In this document: piece after piece, positions 6,493 through 9,091 of the stretch
Layout of the letters: each line of letters opens with the position of its first letter
Numbering within the stretch: the first letter of the stretch is position 1
Assembly (NCBI GenBank): GCA_016868955.1
Contig: VGFF01000080.1
Location: 1 to 9,091, forward strand
Direction: 5' to 3'
Source of the DNA: Armatimonadota bacterium
Lineage (GTDB): Bacteria > Sysuimicrobiota > Sysuimicrobiia > Sysuimicrobiales > VGFF01
DNA: 9,091 bases
Translations under genes and position numbers: made by a program
The notes under the pieces: generated by a model
The model's database searches: none
What the model saw: the letters and a program-made list of their open reading frames with translations, nothing else
What the model was told of the DNA's origin: nothing

Positions 6493-7392
6493 TTACGCCG
6501 GCGCCAAAACCGCGCCCCAAAGCAGGTCGCATTCGCTGGCCGCGAGCTCCGCGACGCGCAGATCCTCCATCACGGTTTCCGCGATGAGCGCGCCGGCGCA
6601 GATGATGTCGGCCCGCGCCGGCTGCAGGCCGGGCAAGCGCCGCCGCAGCGCGAGCGGCATCGCACACAGGCCCCGCGCCAAAGACGCCACCTTCTCCCGC
6701 GTGAGGCGATAGCCGTGCACGCGCTCCGGATCGTACGGCTCGAGTCCTTGGTCGATCGTCGCCAGCGTCGTGATCGTGCCGCCGACGCCGACGGCGGCAC
6801 GCGCCCCGAGGAATCGCTCGCGAACGCCGCCCAACAACAGCGAGACCTCGCGCGCCAGGGCTTCCGCGTCGACGTCGGCGACCGGGTCGCTGTGGAGGAA
6901 CCGTTCCGTGAGACGGACCGCGCCCGCCTGCAGGCTGACGCGAGCCATCACATCATCGGCGTCGCCGACGACCAGCTCGGTGCTGCCGCCGCCGATGTCG
7001 ATGACGAGCAACGTCCCGCGACCGACGCCGGCGCCGGCGCGCACGCCACGATAGCCGAGATCGGCTTCCTCATCCCCCGTCAGGACTTGGACGGCGAGCG
7101 GCGCCAGCGCCGCAAACAGCTCGTCGCGATTGCTCGCGTCGCGGATCGCGCTCGTCCCGATCGCGGTAACGGCGGTCGCGCCCGCCTCCTGCGCGCGCTG
7201 GGCGAAGTTCCGCACGACCTCGGCCGTGCGCGCGATCGCGGGCGCGGCCAGCACGCCGGAGGCATCGGTCCGCGCGCCGAGCCGCGTCATCTCCATGGCG
7301 CGAGTGATCGGTGCGACGCGATGGCCGTCGACGTCGGCGACGAGGAGGCGAACTGAGTTCGTGCCGATGTCGATCGCCGCGCGCCGCAGCAA
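6493..7392 (-). CDS. Exopolyphosphatase / pppGpp phosphohydrolase family (Ppx/GppA), short form
   Basis: Phosphohydrolase of the actin-like ASKHA superfamily that releases phosphate from the end of polyphosphate or converts pppGpp to ppGpp in the cytoplasm. The 299-residue reading has AIDIGTNSVRLLVADVDG at the N-terminus (phosphate-1 loop), AIGTSAIRDASN, GDEEADLGYRGV (conserved Glu region), VIDIGGGSTELVVG (phosphate-2 loop) and GVGGTITTLATI near the end. The length matches the single-domain Ppx forms lacking the C-terminal HD-like domain of E. coli Ppx/GppA. I chose TTG at 7390-7392 because it lies two codons before the conserved RRAAIDIGTN core and 13 nt after the anti-sigma stop; longer readings would run into the anti-sigma gene. 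The ribosome binding site is weak, so translation probably depends on coupling to the gene upstream. It is likely the third gene of the sigma/anti-sigma operon. Ppx versus GppA activity cannot be told from sequence. Confidence 0.93.
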   Translation of the reverse strand: MLRRAAIDIGTNSVRLLVADVDGHRVAPITRAMEMTRLGARTDASGVLAAPAIARTAEVVRNFAQRAQEAGATAVTAIGTSAIRDASNRDELFAALAPLAVQVLTGDEEADLGYRGVRAGAGVGRGTLLVIDIGGGSTELVVGDADDVMARVSLQAGAVRLTERFLHSDPVADVDAEALAREVSLLLGGVRERFLGARAAVGVGGTITTLATIDQGLEPYDPERVHGYRLTREKVASLARGLCAMPLALRRRLPGLQPARADIICAGALIAETVMEDLRVAELAASECDLLWGAVLAPA

Positions 7393-7405
7393 AGCGCCGG
7401 CTCGC

Positions 7406-7636
7406 TCAGGCGTCCCCGAGCTCGGCGATGAACCGCCGGATGCGGCGGCGCAACAGCTCGGGAGCGGGTTCGGCGCAGCTTTGGCGGACGTGTACACGGA
7501 GGACGGTCTCGAAGCGGTAGTGCCGTTGGCAGAGAGGGCAATTCTCGAGGTGGGCGCGGAGCGAAGCCCAGGCCCGCTCGTCCGGCTCCGCGTCCATCAG
7601 TGTCCAAATTTGCAGCATGAACTCCTTACAGTCCAT
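7406..7636 (-). CDS. Zinc-binding anti-sigma factor, RsrA-like (disulfide-stress sensor)
   Basis: Small cytoplasmic anti-sigma factor, 76 residues, of the ZAS family. It reads MDCKEFMLQIWTLMD, then HLENCPLC (the HxxxCxxC zinc motif, His29, Cys33, Cys36), then a helix ending RVHVRQSCAEPAPELLRRRI. Cys3 lies where RsrA has its fourth zinc ligand and redox-active Cys, and Cys36 corresponds to its partner. In Streptomyces RsrA these form the disulfide that expels zinc and frees SigR. The pattern is the same here, so a thiol-oxidation sensor is likely by homology. The start at ATG 7636 is preceded by GGGAG at 8 nt; longer in-frame readings lie inside the sigma gene. It overlaps the sigma 3' end by 11 nt, which favours balanced, coupled synthesis of the pair. 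It is followed after 13 nt by Ppx/GppA. Confidence 0.9.
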   Translation of the reverse strand: MDCKEFMLQIWTLMDAEPDERAWASLRAHLENCPLCQRHYRFETVLRVHVRQSCAEPAPELLRRRIRRFIAELGDA

Positions 7637-8292
7637 GCACTTCACTCCCGAGCGGGGTACCGCCGCGCTTCGTGCGAAGCCGGTTGTGCTCACGGAAGTA
7701 ATCCCAGAGATTCTGCTGCAGCAACCGCCGGCCACGGAACAGCCCCGACATGACGGTACCGACCGGCACGTCGAGGATCGCGGCGATCTCCTTGTACGAG
7801 AAGCCCTGCAGGTCGGCGAGGATCACGGCGCTGCGGAAGTGCTCCGGCAGCGCGTCCAACGCCTGCTGTACCTCGTGCTCCATCAAGCTCTCGACGACGA
7901 TCTTCTCGGGGTCGCCGAGCGACTTCATCTGATCGGACTCTTGAACCTTCGAGTACAGATAGAAGTTGCCGACGTCCTCGACGTCGGTCATCTCCGGCTC
8001 GTGCTCGACCTTGCGGTGCCGGTCGATGTGCGCGTTCATTGAGGATGCGGAACATCCAGGCGCGGGCGTTCGTCCCCTGCTCGAAGGTATGCAACGAGCG
8101 CCACGCCTTGAGTAGCGTCTCTTGGAGGAGATCTTCCGAGTCCGTGCGATTCCGCGTCAAGCGCACGGCCGACCCGTACAGGGCGTCCAAGTTCTCCCCG
8201 ACGATGGACTCGAATCGTGAGCGCGTCGCTTCCGCCGTCTCCATAGCCTTAGGATGTGCGGGCGAGCCCGCGCACGCTAGACATTGTCCCAT
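7626..8292 (-). CDS. ECF sigma factor, SigR/SigH-like, frame-shifted in the assembly
   Basis: Group 4 (ECF) RNA polymerase sigma factor. The first frame shows sigma region 2: YGSAVRLTRNRTDSEDLLQE, TLLKAWRSLHTFEQGTNARA, then WMFRIL. The second frame continues with NAHIDRHRKVEHEPEM and region 4: ALPEHFRSAVILADLQGFSY, then KEIAAILDVPVGTVMSGLFRGRR, closely resembling SigR. An extra G in AATGAAC near 8037-8041 separates the frames. Removing it restores 221 residues from ATG 8292, or 205 from ATG 8244. The break falls inside a highly conserved segment, so an assembly error is the likelier explanation. The ATG at 8292 has GGGA 7 nt upstream, and a SigR-type promoter lies about 40 nt further; the ATG at 8244 has AAGG only 2 nt away. 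The gene overlaps its anti-sigma gene. Expected role: induction of thiol-redox genes after disulfide stress. Confidence 0.9.
8258..8271 (-). other. Hairpin between the two candidate sigma start codons
   Basis: GCGGG and CCCGC pair around a four-base loop, 13 nt before the internal ATG at 8244 and within the coding part of the longer reading. If transcription starts near 8323, this structure would lie between the two possible initiation codons and could influence which is used. It is short, and such hairpins arise by chance in GC-rich DNA. Confidence 0.3.
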
Positions 8293-8329
8293 GTATGATT
8301 CCCACTTTTGGAAGGTCGTTGCCAGACGT

Positions 8330-8357
8330 CAACGCGCCGAGCGGCGGGAATATTCCC
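8330..8357 (-). promoter_or_regulatory. SigR/SigH-type autoregulatory promoter, with palindromic -35
   Basis: On the minus strand GGGAAT (8352-8357) is followed by CGTTG, giving GGAAT, exactly 18 nt, then GTTG (8330-8333). This is the SigR/SigH promoter consensus known from Actinobacteria (GGAAT-N18-GTT). It points at the SigR-like sigma gene, with a predicted transcript start about 30 nt before ATG 8292, so positive autoregulation is the natural reading. The -35 half is embedded in a perfect 12-bp palindrome, GGGAATATTCCC (8346-8357), which could also be a repressor site. No second copy with the right spacing was found elsewhere in the window. Confidence 0.7.
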
Positions 8358-8382
8358 GGGCCGTCGCCGCGCGCCGCCCGGG
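8355..8382 (-). other. GC-rich 7-bp hairpin after the Rrf2 gene
   Basis: CCCGGGC (8376-8382 on the minus strand) pairs with GCCCGGG (8355-8361) around a 14-nt loop, 12 nt past the Rrf2 stop. No U-tract follows, and the distal arm overlaps the sigma -35 element. It may weakly separate the Rrf2 transcript from the sigma transcript, but it is not a classical terminator. Confidence 0.3.
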
Positions 8383-8394
8383 GAGTCGCCAAGC

Positions 8395-8856
8395 CTAACT
8401 GCCGCTCGCGGCGCGGAGGGCGATGGCCTCGTTGCCCGCGGCGGCATCGTCACCCCGGGCGGCGAGATCGGCAAGGGTCGTGCTGCGAAGCACCTGCTCC
8501 GTCGCCGCCTTGATGCGCAACCAGAGGGGGCGCAGCCCGCACCCGCCGGCGTACGCGCACGCCGGATCCCCGGAGACGACGCACTCCCACGGCGACGTCG
8601 TGCCTTCGAGCACGCCGAAGACGACGTCGATCCGGATCTCTTCCGGCCGCCGCGCGAGCAGGTGGCCGCCGCTCGGGCCGCGTTTGCTCTGGACGAGGCC
8701 GCCCCTGCGCAGCGTGGCGAGCAATTGGTTGAGGTACGGCTCGGGCAGACCCTGGCGCCGCGCGATTTCCTGCGTCTGGACGGGACCACGGTCCTGATGC
8801 TGGGAAAGGTCGATCAGCGCGCGAATCCCGTACTCCGAACGCGTGGAGATCTTCAC
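8395..8856 (-). CDS. Rrf2-family transcription regulator, probably Fe-S or thiol sensing
   Basis: Winged-helix DNA-binding repressor of the Rrf2 family (IscR, NsrR, CymR relatives), 153 residues, the usual length. It starts VKISTRSEYGIRALIDLSQH, carries the helix-turn-helix QTQEIARRQGLPEPYLNQLL at about 27-46, and the wing LVQSKRGPSGGHLLARRPEE at about 54-73. Three cysteines (92, 100, 106; C-x7-C-x5-C in WECVVSGDPACAYAGGC) lie where IscR and NsrR hold an iron-sulfur cluster; the first gap is two residues longer than in IscR. The GTG start (8854-8856) follows GAGGAGG at 10 nt and overlaps the metallopeptidase stop (GTGA), so the two are translationally coupled. Such pairs usually act in sulfur or cysteine metabolism or Fe-S control. 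Whether it carries a cluster, and what it regulates, is inference. Confidence 0.93.
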   Translation of the reverse strand: MKISTRSEYGIRALIDLSQHQDRGPVQTQEIARRQGLPEPYLNQLLATLRRGGLVQSKRGPSGGHLLARRPEEIRIDVVFGVLEGTTSPWECVVSGDPACAYAGGCGLRPLWLRIKAATEQVLRSTTLADLAARGDDAAAGNEAIALRAASGS

Positions 8857-9091
8857 GAGATTCGTACCTCCTCTTCGCTGATCGTCCCGTCGACGATCCG
8901 AAAAGCGCGGATCTCCGGTGCCTCCGAGAGCAGGGAAACGATGACGTAGCTCGCGTCCGGGTACCGCGCCTGCGCTATGTCGGTTTTCGAAGGCCAAGCA
9001 CGTGACGCGGGGTGTGAATGATAGATCCCGCGCAACATCAGCCCCACGCGATCCATCTCTCGAAACGCCGACATGAGCTCGGCCGGGTCGA
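8853..9091 (-). CDS. JAMM/MPN+ metallopeptidase (M67, Mec-like), 5' end outside window
   Basis: Zinc metalloprotease of the JAMM family in the small prokaryotic Mec/M67 group, which cleaves ubiquitin-like sulfur carriers such as CysO to release cysteine or a mature carrier. The visible C-terminal 78 residues hold GIYHSHPASRAWPSKTD, an exact H-x-H-x7-S-x2-D motif (two zinc His, Ser and zinc Asp), followed by the beta-strand segment YVIVSLLSEAPEIRAFRIVD. The catalytic Glu and N-terminal part lie beyond the window edge. The reading is open to the last base (DPAELMSAFREMDRVGL), so the internal Met near 9074 is not the start. Its stop overlaps the Rrf2 GTG by four bases. Neighbours further upstream would be expected to include a sulfur carrier, a ThiF/MoeB-like enzyme or a cysteine synthase. 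Confidence 0.92.
   Translation of the reverse strand, partial: DPAELMSAFREMDRVGLMLRGIYHSHPASRAWPSKTDIAQARYPDASYVIVSLLSEAPEIRAFRIVDGTISEEEVRIS

Noticed and set aside
6311..6667. A minus-strand reading across the tRNA ending in NPKVGGSNPPPATKFKD
   Set aside because: This is the well-known translation artefact of a tRNA gene plus the 3' part of Ppx in the wrong frame.
7637..7735. A longer start for the anti-sigma protein
   Set aside because: The extra residues overlap sigma region 4 in another frame; the ATG at 7636 has a good ribosome binding site and gives the expected ZAS length.
8298..8303. A second minus-strand GGGAAT just before ATG 8292 as an alternative promoter
   Set aside because: The sequence 18 nt downstream is TAG, not GTT; it more likely serves as the ribosome binding region.
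8346..8366. GGGAAT on the plus strand as a second SigR-type -35 facing the Rrf2 gene
   Set aside because: Eighteen bases downstream there is no GTT, and the gene on that side is on the opposite strand.
8308..8949. A 213-codon plus-strand open reading
   Set aside because: It is antisense to Rrf2 and the sigma promoter. GC-rich genomes routinely leave such antisense frames open.

Overview
This is a high-GC bacterial window with nearly everything on the minus strand. The lineage cannot be fixed from 9 kb. The SigR/RsrA-type sigma/anti-sigma pair, the SigR-like promoter and an initiator tRNA with a C1/U72 end resemble Actinobacteria. A deep, uncultured high-GC soil lineage (for example Eremiobacterota) would fit equally well. 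The window looks chromosomal: I see no insertion sequences, phage genes, CRISPR arrays or rRNA.

Layout. (1) 1-2041, minus: a type-2 malate/L-lactate dehydrogenase followed by an M20-family amidohydrolase that leaves the window. (2) 2223-3894, minus: two adjacent proteins I do not recognise, each readable in full only after a one-base frame correction. (3) 3946-4416, plus: a CDA-fold (TadA/GuaD-like) nucleoside deaminase, convergent with a minus-strand class-A-type serine beta-lactamase fold protein at 4443-5354. (4) 5355-6230, plus: a possibly structured leader, a small frame-shifted gene with a very good ribosome binding site, and a possible second small gene. (5) 6286-6454, minus: an initiator tRNA-Met unit with its own sigma70-like promoter and a Rho-independent terminator. 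(6) 6493-8357, minus: SigR-like promoter, ECF sigma factor, zinc-binding RsrA-like anti-sigma factor, Ppx/GppA phosphatase. (7) 8395-9091, minus: a JAMM/M67 metallopeptidase (5' end outside the window) overlapping an Rrf2-family regulator by four bases.

The right-hand third reads as a redox and thiol neighbourhood. A sulfur-carrier-processing protease is translationally coupled to an Rrf2 regulator with three cysteines placed as in Fe-S members. Directly downstream is a sigma/anti-sigma pair whose residues match the thiol-disulfide sensor RsrA, preceded by an exact GGAAT-N18-GTT promoter that suggests autoregulation. An exopolyphosphatase-type gene follows the anti-sigma gene at 13 nt, so it probably belongs to the same stress-induced transcript.

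A caution covers the whole window. Four genes (2223-3307, 3344-3894, 5590-5815 and the sigma factor) need a single-base frame correction, and two others lack a convincing start codon. The simplest explanation is residual indel errors in the assembly, so I treat these genes as probably intact.
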